Below, one piece after another: positions 23,701 through 36,200 of a DNA stretch of 64,000 bases (its first letter is position 1; every line of letters starts with the position of its first letter). The notes under the pieces were generated by a model. That model saw only the letters and a list, made by a program, of their open reading frames with translations. It was not told the DNA's origin and made no database searches. The position numbers and the translations under genes were made by a program. The stretch is from Acanthosoma haemorrhoidale (lineage: Eukaryota > Arthropoda > Insecta > Hemiptera > Acanthosomatidae), in NCBI GenBank assembly GCA_930367205.1, contig OV884011.1, positions 172,433,226 to 172,497,225 of the forward strand, given 5' to 3'.

Positions 23701-25135
23701 CTTTTGTCCTGTAGTCTGATTTCTTAGAGGCATAAGAGATAAGTTGTTGTATAGGCCGAAGAGCACACGAATCACGGCCTTGTTTATTTCAAAGTTTTTA
23801 ATCCTGAACGACCAGATTCAAAATATAGAACAACAGCTACAGGGTACACGCATACAATGTGTTTGTCTGCGTACCCTTGTTGTGCAGGATTCTTCCGTCC
23901 AAAAAAACGACTGCGCTAAAAGCAAAAAAAAAAAAAAAAGTAGAAGTTTAATGACGGGAGAGAGTGAGTAAAACGGCTGGGAAATGAGAAAAGCCCGAAG
24001 AAGCCGCCCTCACAACAGACTTATAACTTTCCGGATTTCCATAAACACAACTTAGCCGCACTGGATTCAATTTGGCAACGGGATTCCGCTCCCGAAAAAA
24101 GCTCTGTTAAGGAGGAAGGAAAAATTCAGTCGGGGTCCAAGTGCTGCTGTGCTTCAAATGAAAAATTAAGTAGATTTTTTGTTTGTGTTGGTAAAGGGTT
24201 AATTACATAACACCTATATTACCTGATTATATACCTGAATGGACGGACTACGATGTTTCGAGTAGACAGTCAACATCGATATCAACGTGTAAGCCATCAA
24301 AACTGAATTGTTACGGACGTGACCTATGGGGTACTACTAAATATCGAGTCAAACATCAGGTGGGTCAAATGCAAAGGTCTAAGAACATTAAGTCTCCCCT
24401 TTTACTAAACCCATTTATACATTAGCATACAAATTCATAAATGGAAAAGTATAATAAGTAAATAATGCTAATGGTGGTATTTTTATTTGTTGTCTAGAAA
24501 ACTTCCACAAGCTCATCTTATTTAGTCATACTTATCTGTGTAAAAGTTCATTGGGTGTTAGAAAATTAGCGACATCAAGTTTTTTGATATTTTTTATATA
24601 CAGAAAAGGAGATTTGAACTCAAGAAAACGTACCTTGCATCAAACCATCAACATTGCTGAATATTCCTTTAAAAGATTTTCCAAAATCCTTATTGCTCTA
24701 CGAAATGATGCATTTTTATTTGTATTATTTATGATATGGAATTTTTTTTGAAACACCACCAACCTTTGAAGCCATGGAGTCCTGCGTCCAGGTTCGGTGT
24801 GGAAATAAACATTGTGGTACTTAACTGAATTACCAGATATCTATCCTAAGGAACTCTTTAACTTCGGTACCATTCACAACCCTAATTTTCCGAAGGTCCG
24901 GAAAGCCTACCACTTGTTCCAAAAGTTTCTGAAGAAAGAAACTTACGGTGTACAGATATATTCAGCTTCTTAACCGGGCTGGTATAATTATTGTGTTGTG
25001 AAAAAAAAAGGTATGACCAAACAAAGGTTATCGCGATTATTGGTAGGTGGCGCTGAGTTGATGTTCATCACTAAGCGTGTTACCTGGGAACCTTAAATCG
25101 GCTTTCTAAACAGTGATTGGTTAATTTTTAATTTA
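20740..25135. other. Non-coding stretch
   Basis: No exon with matching phase or recognisable element was found. AT-rich throughout, with slightly GC-richer patches near 22500 and 24020-24120. It may be intronic if the 5' exons of the Ig gene lie further right. Confidence 0.4.
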
Positions 25136-25197
25136 CTGGGAGCCAGGGATCGAACCCGGGTTAAAAAACGCCATGGTCACTAGACCACGGAGATGTC
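25136..25197 (-). repeat. tRNA-like sequence (SINE head or tRNA pseudogene)
   Basis: On the minus strand TGGTCTAGTGACC matches a pol III A box and GGTTCGATCCC a B box. CCGGG and CCTGG around TTCGATC make a five-pair T arm. The middle is too short and T-rich to form a proper anticodon arm, so this is not a functional tRNA. It could be the head of a tRNA-derived SINE or a degraded Asp/Glu-like tRNA copy. Confidence 0.5.
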
Positions 25198-26702
25198 TTA
25201 TTAATGTAATATGCATTATTAAATATCATCTTAAAATTAAATAAATACATATAATAGTTCAGAGTTACACTAGGCCTTCAATCGATAGTTTTATAGTAAT
25301 TATTCATCATGAGTTAATTGAAAACATCTAAGATATTTAATATTCTACGGTAAAGGGGAAAAAAAAGGTGGCTATAGGTTATTGCTAATCGAAACGTCTG
25401 GGAGTTTAATTATTCGCCACCTGAATAAGCCCAATTGAATCTTTAACGGGAACATAACTCTATCCCGGCCCCGAACTGAAATATTAAATTTTCATTAGAC
25501 CCCAAGGGACTTCGTTGGAAATTCCGTCCCACCCCCATCCCAGGACTTTCATGGAGTCGCAGCTTCACTGCACAAGACCCTCTAACTACTAATCATCCCT
25601 TATCTACCTTCAATAAGCAGGGATCCAGTCTCATATTTTTATTATGAATGACCTTCCGCAATTTAGACACTAAAATCGCTAAAAACACCAACACTTTCCC
25701 TTCTTTTATTTAGTGACTCGTCTTAAAAATCTCCTTTTCAACAAATAAACACACACACAAAAACAAGCTATTAAAAAAAAAAAAAATTAAAATTAGTTAA
25801 AACAAAACACCTGAAGCAATTGTTTAAATGTATTATGGTAAAGTGTTAACTAATATATAGCTTCGTCAATATGAAAGTTAAATATGATTTAGTCATTCGT
25901 GACTAGCATACTTGGCTCTTGTTACAAGTTATAAAGGATTCGACAGTAACTACGAAGGAAAAATAATAATATTTTTTGCGTTTTGTGAATAATGGACGTT
26001 GCGGCAATTTCCGGGAAAAAAAAAACAGTTGATTTAGATCTAGAATAAGAATTCACAGGACATTTCTTTACATATCCCACAATGTACCATAAAAGCTTAA
26101 GAGGAAAAATTTAGTCAAAACTAATTTAACTCACTTAGTTTTCTTTATGAATAAGCAAAACAATGTCCTTTTCGTAAAACCTACCAGCCCTGCTCTGACA
26201 ATGAATATATGTACCTTTAATTCTATAAAATGTATCAGAACAATTTTATTAAGCTTTTAGAGAATATTTTTAGGTACAAATTAATAAATATTACCATCAA
26301 ACTCCATGGTCCTGATATATTATAATCTGCTTTTCTCTTGTATAGGGAAATATGTTGCAGTATATTAAATCTATAGAATACATATGTAAGGAAAGTATTC
26401 TCTCTTAAATTTGACTTTGCCGTGCTGCTTCCACTGGCTGCCACCAGATGGAGCAGCAGTTATGATAGAGAAGGTTATGTTAGGTAACAGAACATGTAAA
26501 TAGTGTGAATAGAGAAGTGATAGTTATAAACTGTAATTGTCGTTTCTTTGTTTACAGGTAAGATTGTGTAAATCAATATTAATAATTGTTATAATAAAAT
26601 ATATAGTGAATAAAATTGCTAACTTTGTTTACAGAGAAACTGATTTCAGTTTATTCACCCTACCTTCAATAATTGTCTTACAAAACTACAATAGGAGTTA
26701 CA
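25198..26702. other. Non-coding stretch
   Basis: No gene. A GC-richer patch at about 25440-25600 is non-coding. The DNA just before the gag relic (26440-26700) would be the place for an LTR or leader, but no matching second LTR is visible. Confidence 0.4.
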
Positions 26703-27500
26703 ATGGCGAAAAGACTACAATTCACCTTTAACTATGTGGGATCATTGAAGGATAAGAAGACTAATATTCTCTCAATAACCTCAATTAAAACAGAAGAAAA
26801 CGAAGAATATGCTTTGCCCCAAGAGAAAAGCTTTATGAGTGATCATGAAGAATTGTCTAAGACACTTATTTATAAAAGATTGAGAAAGAGTTTTACTCAG
26901 AGAGGTCAAGAGAAGAGAGTGTGGATTACATTAACTGAGAAAATGAAAACAATATACATTTTGATGAAGAAGGTAATGTAATGTTTGATAATTTATATTT
27001 AGAACAAGTAGTGAATAAAGATAAGATGGTTGACTCCACACAAAATAAAGAGAATGAGCTAAATTTAAAACATATAGCAGAGAAGTTCATGGTTTAGAAG
27101 TTTACATGTAAACACTCAAATGCTAAACAGTGGCTAGAGATGTTTGAAAAAGAATGTAGAAGATGTGGAATCAGTGAAGACAGTAATAATATTGAGATAT
27201 TAAGGTTGTTTATGAAAAAATCATGCTTAGACTGGTACTCAGCAACCCTAACAATATTAACAATGGACTCTGTGTGGTCTGAATGGAAAGATAAATTTTT
27301 GGAAACTTTTGAAGACCAAGCATGGAGTACAGGAATGCATGCTATATCATATAGGTGTAAAGAAGGTCTACTGATGGAATAAACTAAAGAACAATATTAC
27401 TGCTAGTTGTTTAATAGAATTCCACAACCATCTATTCAATATCGTAGGTTGATTATTATTGATGAATATATAAGTTTGTTACTAAGATTCAATTAATACA
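26703..27500 (+). pseudogene. Retrotransposon gag (capsid) relic
   Basis: The reading starts at ATG 26703 (MAKRLQFTFNYVGS), shifts frame near 26935 into ENENNIHFDEEGNVMFDN, passes one in-frame TAG near 27096 and continues through HSNAKQWLEMFEKECRRCGI, IEILRLFMKKSCLDWYSA and WKDKFLETFEDQAW, with more stops after 27380. The W-x2-x-FE-x-EC...LDWY...W-x2-W-K-x-F pattern is that of retrotransposon gag capsid domains in Ty3/gypsy-related insect elements. No protease, RT or integrase follows, and no LTR pair is seen. It could be the remains of an element or of a domesticated gag gene, but the disruptions argue that it is dead. Confidence 0.6.
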
Positions 27501-28512
27501 TACTTTAAAATATGAAAGTCATAGAATGCAAATGAATAATACACTAGAGATAAGCAGGAGCTATTACGTACGCATATATTGCAGGTATTAGATGTAATAC
27601 CTAATATAACAAAACAATTTGTCGGTTTTTGGCATGAAATCCCCCTTTTTTTTTATTTCGTAGCCCATATTAATCATTTATAATCGACTTAAACGGTCAA
27701 AATTTTTTACAAAGGTTCCAAATTAAGATACCTAACCCCATCAAATTTTATTTTTATATTAGCCATTTTCCTACTTGCCACCTGAGATGTTCTAAGGTAC
27801 GGAGTGAGCGGGTGGTACCTAGGTTCAAGGACGGGGAATAACAGGAGACTTATGGTCTGCGCCTGTGCGAACAATAGCGGCTCTCCTTGAAGTGAACTAT
27901 AGCTCATTAGTAATGTTCTTAATTAATTCGCAGCATGGCCTGTATACAGTCAGGGCCAGCGACCACTCAGCGAAACAGCTTTTGTTACTTGTAGTCAATG
28001 CAACTATTTAGAGTAGCCAATTAAATTTAATCAGATAGTGGGTGCCTTGGTGCAAGAAGGGTACGAGTTCGGCATATAGGATAATATCACAGTGATTGTT
28101 GAGAAAAAAGTGATAAACTGATAAATTGCTTACTTATGTGAGTAGTCATCGTGTCGAGCTCGAAAAAACGATAAATTCGAATAAGTGACTTCACAGATCA
28201 TATAACTCTTTCGTAGCGTAAGCTGCTAAGACATATGTTCTAGGCAAGCGTCCTCACAACGCTTTTTGCTCGCTAACGCCACAATACAACACATTAAATT
28301 GTGGAATTGATAAAAGATAGATAACTCGAATGTTTAACACCTTAAAAACAATCGTTGTCAGACCACGGTCCAAAAAATGTCTTCTTTTATAATACTTATT
28401 TTTATTACTATAAACAATAAGAATCTTACTACAATCAATATCTTTCTAAATATTTACTAAAATTTCTTTTCAGTATTAGAGTAGGAATCAACCGAACGCG
28501 GTCTCATTAGTA
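27501..28512. other. Non-coding stretch
   Basis: No gene or recognised repeat. A GC-richer patch at about 27760-27900 is not coding in a convincing way. Confidence 0.4.
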
Positions 28513-29331
28513 TTAGGTTGGTGCGTATGAAATGTCGGATCGTCTTTAAATGTGAACGTTTGTCTCCCTGTTTTTGTTATGCTTTTGTTATTGACATAAC
28601 CTGGTTTATAGTCGCACTGTCCATTGCCAGAGTCACATTTTAGCAAAGAAGATTTTCTCAAAAGTGTTCCCTTTTGTTATTTGCTTTGAATTTTGCACCG
28701 ATATAAATTCAACCGATATTCGTGTAATTTTCTAATATGAGTATAAACTTGGTAATAATGCTGCAAAAGCTGTACGCAATATACTGAATACTGAAGAATA
28801 CTGAGAACGATCGAAAAGTGCAGCGTTGGTTTGAAAAATTTTGGTCTGGTGATTTTTCCCTGCAAAATGAACCGCGTGGAAGACCCGAAACGTCTGCGAA
28901 AAATGATGCTCTGAAAGCATTGGTGGAAACGAATCCAACTGTTTCTTCAAGGGAACTTGCTGCCAGAATGGAGGTTGACCATACAACAATATTGCGACAT
29001 CTTTCTGAAATTGGCAAGCGGAATAAGCTGGATCGCTTGAACGTATGATCATCATTGCTAACCCTTTTTATTTTTATGTATTTTTTTTTTTATTGTTTTT
29101 ACGGGCTAAACAGTACAAAAATGAAGACAGTCTGAAAAATGCCATATCAGAGTTCATTTATTCTAAAGATCAGAATTTCTTCAAGTCAGGCATCTATGCA
29201 TTAAAATCTCGTTGGGAAAAGTGTATTAAAGTAAATGAAGCATGTTTTGATTAAATAAACAGCTTTTGGAAAAAAGATATGCAGTTTAATATATTCACTT
29301 AAGAATACATTTCATTCGCACCAACCTAATA
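28511..29331 (+). mobile_element. Internally deleted mariner element with both TIRs and TA duplications
   Basis: The left end TTAGGTTGGTGCGTATGAAA starts at 28513. The right end, read in reverse, is TTAGGTTGGTGCGAATGAAA, ending at 29329, so the two agree except for one base. TA flanks both ends (28511-28512 and 29330-29331). The element is 817 bp, while autonomous mariners are about 1.3 kb. It keeps the N-terminal DNA-binding part and the last ~50 codons of transposase but not the catalytic middle, so it could move only if another copy supplied transposase. Confidence 0.95.
28737..29254 (+). pseudogene. Mariner transposase remnant lacking the DDD catalytic core
   Basis: The N-terminal part reads YEYKLGNNAAKAVRN, then shifts frame near 28800 into RKVQRWFEKFWSGDFSLQ and VSSRELAARMEVDHTTILRH, the paired helix-turn-helix region with its GRP linker. 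A TGA near 29046 and about 70 bp of T-rich unrelated DNA follow. Coding then resumes with NAISEFIYSKDQNFFKSGIY and ALKSRWEKCI, the conserved mariner C-terminus, ending at TAA (29254). All three catalytic aspartates lie in the missing central region. A truncated DNA-binding product could in principle compete for TIRs, but the frameshift and lack of an obvious promoter make this speculative. Confidence 0.9.
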
Positions 29332-30100
29332 CTTGCTACCACCCGAATATGGGTATTGCGGCAGACCACGTGTTGAAAGAGGTCGGGTCCCACTTAATAC
29401 GCTAACATTGCATACAGTCGGAACCAAGTTATACATATAGATATTAGCTAGTGATGTTAGCGGTGTTAAATATAAGAAGTATAAACAAGATTATGGGCCA
29501 GTCCACCAAAAAGATCCATTTCAACTTCATTTATTTTTATTCGCGTGGACAATTATGAAAAAAATCATGAATGTTCTGTATCGCATTCCTCATGAAACCG
29601 GAGACTCAGCAGCTTACGATCATTGTAGATTGTATTTACCAAACACATGTACCTCTTTCAGGGCACTCTGCTGCCGAATTCCATCTCTATGCACATAGCG
29701 TGGGGACCAATTTTGTGACCCTCACAGTCATGTGAATATGTTCAGCTAACCTTGTTCATATGTGGATCTCCGCATGATTTGTTCTAAACCATTTGGTGAA
29801 CCTTGAAGTATACAAATATTTTATCGAATGAATAACTCATTTATGCGATGTATTGATTGAAGAGGGGCCAATTTTAAAAAGTCTCATTGGTCTCAATTAT
29901 CTTGATAACGCATCAAGTAGTGTATCGAGGTAGGTAATATCTCACACTCTCTGTACTGACTGGTGAAGTAATGACAGGAATGGGGTTTTCAATTATTACT
30001 TTTTTGTGTTGAACATTTGAGAAAAAATAATAAATCACGTTAGATTATTTAAAAATCATTAGAATTGTAATTATCCACTAAGTCAGAAATAGTCCATCCA
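29332..30100. other. Non-coding stretch
   Basis: No gene or element recognised. It begins immediately outside the mariner TA duplication. Confidence 0.45.
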
Positions 30101-30161
30101 GTTTTTGATTAATATTTTTAAATTAAAATCATTAATTAAATTAAAAATATTAATCAAAAAC
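30101..30161. repeat. Perfect 21-bp AT-rich hairpin
   Basis: GTTTTTGATTAATATTTTTA at 30101 onward (through 30121) pairs exactly with 30141-30161, around a 19-base AT-rich loop. The stem is nearly all A/T, so it may be a replication-slippage palindrome or a tiny foldback element. No flanking duplication is evident. Confidence 0.75.
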
Positions 30162-32699
30162 ATATTTTTAAAAAATCGATAAAATAATAAAAATACACAA
30201 GAATACTGTAATACTATGGCTATTAGTAACTTATAGTATAAAAAAAACTTGAAATTCTTTTTATGCAGTGAATTTGTCAAAATAGGTTAGTTGTCTGAAA
30301 CAATACTACCTGGCTTTATTTAGGAGATTTAGCTTGTTTGTATTCACAATTTATCCTTTCTTATTGATATCATCCGATGTTAAGAAATATAATTTAATTG
30401 ATATACTATCATTTCTGTTGATTAGTATAATATTTAAGGAAAAATTAGTTAAGAGAAAATCTCTTTTTTTTTGTAATGATACATTTTATCTGCAATCACA
30501 AAGCATTTTAATGCTCAGTTAAATAAATAAACGCTTCCCAAAATACATAATTGGGCTATGTGAGATTTGAATACCGCAAATGAACCCGGAAAACCTTTGA
30601 AAGTATATACTTTGATGCATGCGCATCAGCATCATGAGCCTTGATGAGCTACCCGTTGAAATCAACACATCAAAGGATCTTTTTATAAAAGCCAAGTTTT
30701 TTTCTGCTCATGAGTTCATTCAAAAATGATTATTATTTTGTGATGATATGTTTCAAAAAACAATTTTAATCATTACATATCAATTATAGTAAACATCCAG
30801 CTTACGCCAGTTTATAATATTTTGCTATTTCTGATAAATATTACATAGCCTTTCCGAAAATATTATCCTTTCCCAATTATTTATTTTATGTTATGTTTAT
30901 TTACCTTGTTTATTTCATTGTCAACAATGAAGGTTACTGCACTAGTTTCAGTTTATTCCATCAGCGATGGTGTCTAATTTTTATTTTTTTGTTTTATGCC
31001 ACTTTTCTCCGCGCGTCTCTAATAGTCCATTATTAAACTTAATAATAGAAATTATCAAACCTCCTTTCTAAACTCCAGCTCCGAGTTAGACTGTATTTCT
31101 ATTTCTAAACACTTTATCAACTCAACGCTAGGTTATTTAACGTTGAGATTCAGTTTTTCTTAGTCGACAGGTATTTATTAAACTGAGTGAGTTTTTTTTT
31201 GTGAACTTATTCTTTTGGGCTGATATTCAGTTCTCATTCCGGGTCAGCTTTCGATTCGAAAGTAAATTCGTGTTATCCTTTGAAATATATTTCCTAGATC
31301 AATGAATTATTCTTAAATTAATAATTGATTAAAAAAATAAATAAAAATCGTGTATAAAACAAGTTTTTTTATATAAATCTTCCATTGCCTGGATTTGAGT
31401 TATTTTAGATTCCCAGCCAGTTTATGTAATCTCTCGGTGAGGATCCTCATCTACAAAACATTAGTGTTGTAGGAAGCAAACATTGCCTGAAGATATATAT
31501 TTACTAACTAAAACTAACAAAGAACAACAGGTGCTGTATCCGCAGTGAAAAGTAATTTTTCTTTTATATATGAAATAGGGATATTGCGTCGGAAGGCCAA
31601 GAGGGCGGATACTCGCATGGTCGCCACCGCGGAACAGACACGCGCCTTGCACACGCTGCCTACTTTACACAATCATATCTGTTTCTTCCATTTACACGTT
31701 CCACGACCCCGTATCGGCCTTACCTTCTTCCTAAGACTTCCTGTGGCCCAGCATTTACGAGAACAGGGATTAAAAGTTTCACGTTGCTGAGACAGCATCC
31801 GTTACCCAGACCAAAGAGAAGAACTCTAGTGACTCAATAGTACTCGAGACTGATAGAACCAACATAGATTGGACTGGAGTTACTAGGTTTTTAGGTCAGA
31901 TCTCAGAACCTATCGGAGATTTTCTTGGAATTTTTTTCTTCGTCGGTAAGGCCGCAGGTAAATTTGTGTTAGTTATACTTTGAAATATATTTCCTAGATT
32001 AATGAAATATGAGCTAAAATTAAAAATCGCATATAAAAAACATTCTGAAACTGTAACTAAGGGTTTTTCTATGTCAATATTTTACCTATTTACACTTCTA
32101 ATAAACAAATTAACTAAAGAGATTTTAGCCAATAATACAAAATATTTTTCTCACCATAATTCCAAATGGTTCTGTAAGTCCCGACTTGGCTATCGTGTGC
32201 CCATTTATTTTCCCATTTATTGGGCGTTGATAAGATTTTGGACTTTGTCATCGCGATAGGTAGTTTTTGGACTTTGCAGGGACTACGTAGTTACAGGAAG
32301 TCGATTGGATCCGAGGATTAGGAATATGTAGTGGTGTGGCCATATCCTCCTCGTGGCCAGTGAAGATTCACATGAAGACAGACAAAGCATATAGATGCCT
32401 TATAAACTGGAATTTTTTTTCTTTCCTAAGCTTGGGGTTTCTTTACCATTACTCACCCCCGTTCATATGTTTAATTTATGTCGTTTCTTCTAGTTGTATC
32501 ACGTAGTTGTCAAAGTCATAGTTTATACTTAAATATTTTGATTGCCCTTTTTTTGTCTTGACTACTCTTTATTAACGTATTTCGGTCGTACAGTACTACC
32601 ATAGTTTTGGTATTTGGTTTTTGAATAGAGATTCATCATTACTAAAAGTTTAAAATAACAAATAAAATTTTATAAATTAGGATTTACTTAATATTCGAG
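30162..32699. other. Non-coding stretch with a diverged direct repeat
   Basis: No gene. A diverged direct repeat of ~100 bp (31250-31360 and 31955-32045) brackets a GC-richer patch at 31570-31760, which has CpG-rich sequence but no convincing coding frame. Confidence 0.4.
31250..32045. repeat. Diverged direct repeat, ~100 bp, ~700 bp apart
   Basis: CTTTGAAATATATTTCCTAG is shared at about 31277 and 31978. The similarity extends on both sides (GTAAATTCGTGTTA versus GTAAATTTGTGTTA, and AAAATCG followed by TATAAAA). It could be the ends of an old inserted element or a local duplication. No terminal motifs or target duplications are visible. Confidence 0.45.
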
Positions 32700-33261
32700 G
32701 TGTGCAAGTTTTCTCAAGTAAAAAATACTAGTTTAAATGAATTTTTATTTACAGACAAAATTGAATCTTGGTTCATGATAGATCTCGTACCTAAAGTTAG
32801 GAAAACTAGTACTTCGTTACGCACACTTGTACCATATAGGTCGCAAGTTGCGGGCTTTATAAAGTCCGACACAGGTGTTGGATTCCACGCCATGACAACG
32901 ACACCAAGTGCGGCCGCAGAGATAGACGAAAGCGGACGAGATATCGCCGAAGCTAATGGAAGTCGAGGAAAATCGAAACCGGTGCCGGGTCAATTTCCAA
33001 GCGGGCTGTCAGTTAGACAGCACGAACAAGCCTTCCGTGTACTCGGCCGAAATGGAGCCTCCCCTACACGGATCCGACTCGACATTCGGAATCCATTATG
33101 TTCTCCCTTACAACATCTCGCTTCTGTCCACACCCGAATATCTACCGGGGATGGGGGGTAGAAACAGCGATTGTTATTTCAACCGGTTCGTCTTTCGTTT
33201 TTTTTTAACTATCTATCATCGTCAATCAACGAGCGAAGACAAACTGCAGCTCGAAAATTAA
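32700..33261 (+). other. CpG-rich block open in two frames, function unknown
   Basis: From about 32850 the DNA becomes GC- and CpG-rich. One plus-strand frame is open for 153 codons (32700-33161) and a second for 101 codons (32956-33261). Neither translation resembles a family I know. A TATA-like motif (TTTATAAAGT) lies near 32856, just before the GC-rich part, so a promoter with a 5' untranslated or first exon is one reading. Another is a conserved regulatory element. The double open frames are partly a consequence of base composition. Confidence 0.3.
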
Positions 33262-36200
33262 ATAATAATTTTTCTATTTCAATCTTAACTACCTCAGCTT
33301 ATCATGGCTGCACCTAAGTATCACAGAATTTGACCTTGACAGATTTACAGACTAACAGGGTCCACCAGTACATATTTACATCAACACTCTGTAAAGAGAC
33401 CTCTCGGACTAACAACCAAAGACTCACCTCATACACCACGACTAATGCGGAGAGGCATCACTGGATGTCATTCATGCCGATTTCATACTGTTAAACACTC
33501 ATACCCCTGTTCAATGGTTGCATTATGTATGTTATAACAAACACGCAAGACTCTATATTTTACATCTTGTTGTATCCATGGTTTTTTTATGTATACTTAT
33601 TTCATATGTTATCAATTTTTGTGACTCAAAGCTACCAACAGTTACGTTTTATCATCATTTTATCCACTAACTGCACTCCAATTATCCACTTAATTTTCTT
33701 TTGGGCATAACTTTTGTAACTGAGAACTACTAATCACATTATACAAACATTCGTAGTTAGTCAATACGTCGTCCATTAATAAATTGGATGAAAAACCTTA
33801 CAACACTCTTTTATAAAACGAGCCTGACCTCCCAAAAAACTATTTTACCCAAATAAATTAATTTAATTTTTGATTATAATTAGGAGAGAGATGGATGCGT
33901 GTGAGTATTAAGGGTTTGAAAAATAGGCAAACATAAATACATCTTCTGTATGGAAATAGAGGAAAAAAAAAATGATTACTCGCACAAAACCTCAGTTGAC
34001 TATTTAATACCACACAATTAAATATTCACAACATAGCTTAGTTACGCTATTATTATTTAACCATTTGACATGTGAAGAACTTTCCGAATAATACTTAGGT
34101 AGTGGTGATTACTATATAAACGTGAAAGAGAAGTACTGGGGTAATATGGTGTTAGCGGCACACTCACTTGACAGGTTTCAGGGCCTACAATCAACATATT
34201 TACAGCGAAATGATAGTTCGTGAAATGACCAATCAGAAAAAATGATATATTGGATAGATAAAAATAACTTGTGAATCCGAGAGAGTCAGAGGGAGGAGAA
34301 ACACATTGCCCAAATTATTTCTCTGTAGGAATGTTATCATTTATACCGTCGTTGGAATATCATGCTGAACTTGAGTGGAAGTCGCATGTTGTATCGAACA
34401 TGCATATAGCAGGGAACACGTAGTTATTGACAGTTTTTAAAAGCTTTCTGCGATTATACTGTGATAAAACAGGGGTTTGTTGGCAGTATTTACATGTTCG
34501 TGAAATCATTAAATGGATGTCAATATGTCTATTGATCCTAATCAAACAGGAACCCTAAAAATATCATTCTAAAACACAATATTATGATATGTAAATATTT
34601 AGAGCTTGCAATAACGTGAGATGTAAATAACACTAAACTAACTTTGAGAACCCAGTATTTTATTGGCCTAAATGCCCCATGAATGTTTCCACCTTTTACT
34701 GCAATATATTAAACTTAAATAACTTTACGTGTTAAAAAGAAGTACATTGAGTAATACCAATCATATAATAATGAAATGCATAATTTCTAATGATACCAGA
34801 ACATTCTATGCCTCTAGCCTAATTGTTGCCTTCACTTATTTAACACAGGTCCGTACGACAACAGCCGTTGTTAATAATGAATATAGGGCTATTGGTGGTC
34901 GGATTGGTTTCTAGGCTCAAATCATTAGCGGTCTGTGAATAGTTAATAGTTTTCATTATTGTCGTTTGTGGGGCCTAGTAAAACTTTAAAGCGGGAGCCG
35001 CAGAGCTGGCTGGCTGTTTGCCTTACTGTACCTATCTATCCACTGTTGAATAAATGACACTGAGCTAAATAATTCCTTAGAGCAGGACGTACACAGGGCA
35101 GAGGGTAGCAATGCGAGCAATTGTTATCGATTGTGCGGTTTGTACGGAGGAATTGTTGACTTTGTAGCTGATCCCAGCAGGGCCATTAACCTTCACACTT
35201 CCCCAGCTTGGCTCTGTTTGTCCAGGATAAAGTCTGCCGACATCCGAGTCACCACAAACAATAATAATAGCTTTGCCTCCCGATGGCTAAGTGAATTTAT
35301 CCTTTCACCGCCACAGATTTTTTTTTGAAAAAAATAAGTATAATTTTGACAACTGCATGGTCGACTGACTATAAACTCCTCTTGATAAGCAAGACGATTG
35401 AAATTTATTTCCAATATTTAGCTAAAAATAATAATCTTTTACTACTGTGCAATGTATTTACTATAAAACAAAAACAAAATTAAAAAATCGATGGAAATTG
35501 TCGGGAGCCCGCCGGGGGAGATCTATTCGAGCCAGCCACTGCACTTCCACTGCCCGGCAGATTCCACTTCCACTGCTCATATTGAGATAAATAAACTTTT
35601 GCTGGTGGCATAGTCGGCGGGAAGCTTACTTTGTATTTGTTTATACGATCTTAGAAGGTGTGCCCTGACAGTGCACTATGTTCAGAAGAAGTGGTAAATG
35701 CTAAGTTTTATAGGTAGTCTTGGAATGATTACACTAGGTATCTAAGGGTATGCAAAAACCTCCCGCTCACCCAAATAAATGGTTATACTATAAAAAAAAA
35801 AATGTTGATATTTTTTTAAAATATATAAAGGTTTGTCATTTCCCATTAAATATACACTGTGTCAAAAATATTGGACCGGTGTTTTCAAAATTTGGACTGA
35901 AGGTAGTCCATACAAACATGGAATTCTTAAGAAACATAGAACGCAGATTTGAATAAGAGAAATGAACAGAAAGTGTACAAAAATATCTAAAACTAAAACC
36001 TATTTCTCATCAAGGTTTCAGCCAATAAAAAAATACAACCGATAGTTTTAATTTACTATGTCCGGTTCCTTTATAAATTAATCCAAGATGCATGTGCCCG
36101 GAAATAAACAATATGTTGATTGAGAAATGTGGAACGTATTTAATTTGCTAATGTGACTATTTGTATTACTTAAAAAGATCGATCTATTCATGGACAAAAA

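Noticed and set aside
33300..33500. Possible minus-strand exon ending at GTATGAG|GTGAGT
   Set aside because: All frames upstream of the donor contain stops before any acceptor.
35858..35890. CACTGTGTCAAAAATATTGG, like a Tc1-type transposon end
   Set aside because: No matching inverted copy was found downstream and there is no transposase remnant.
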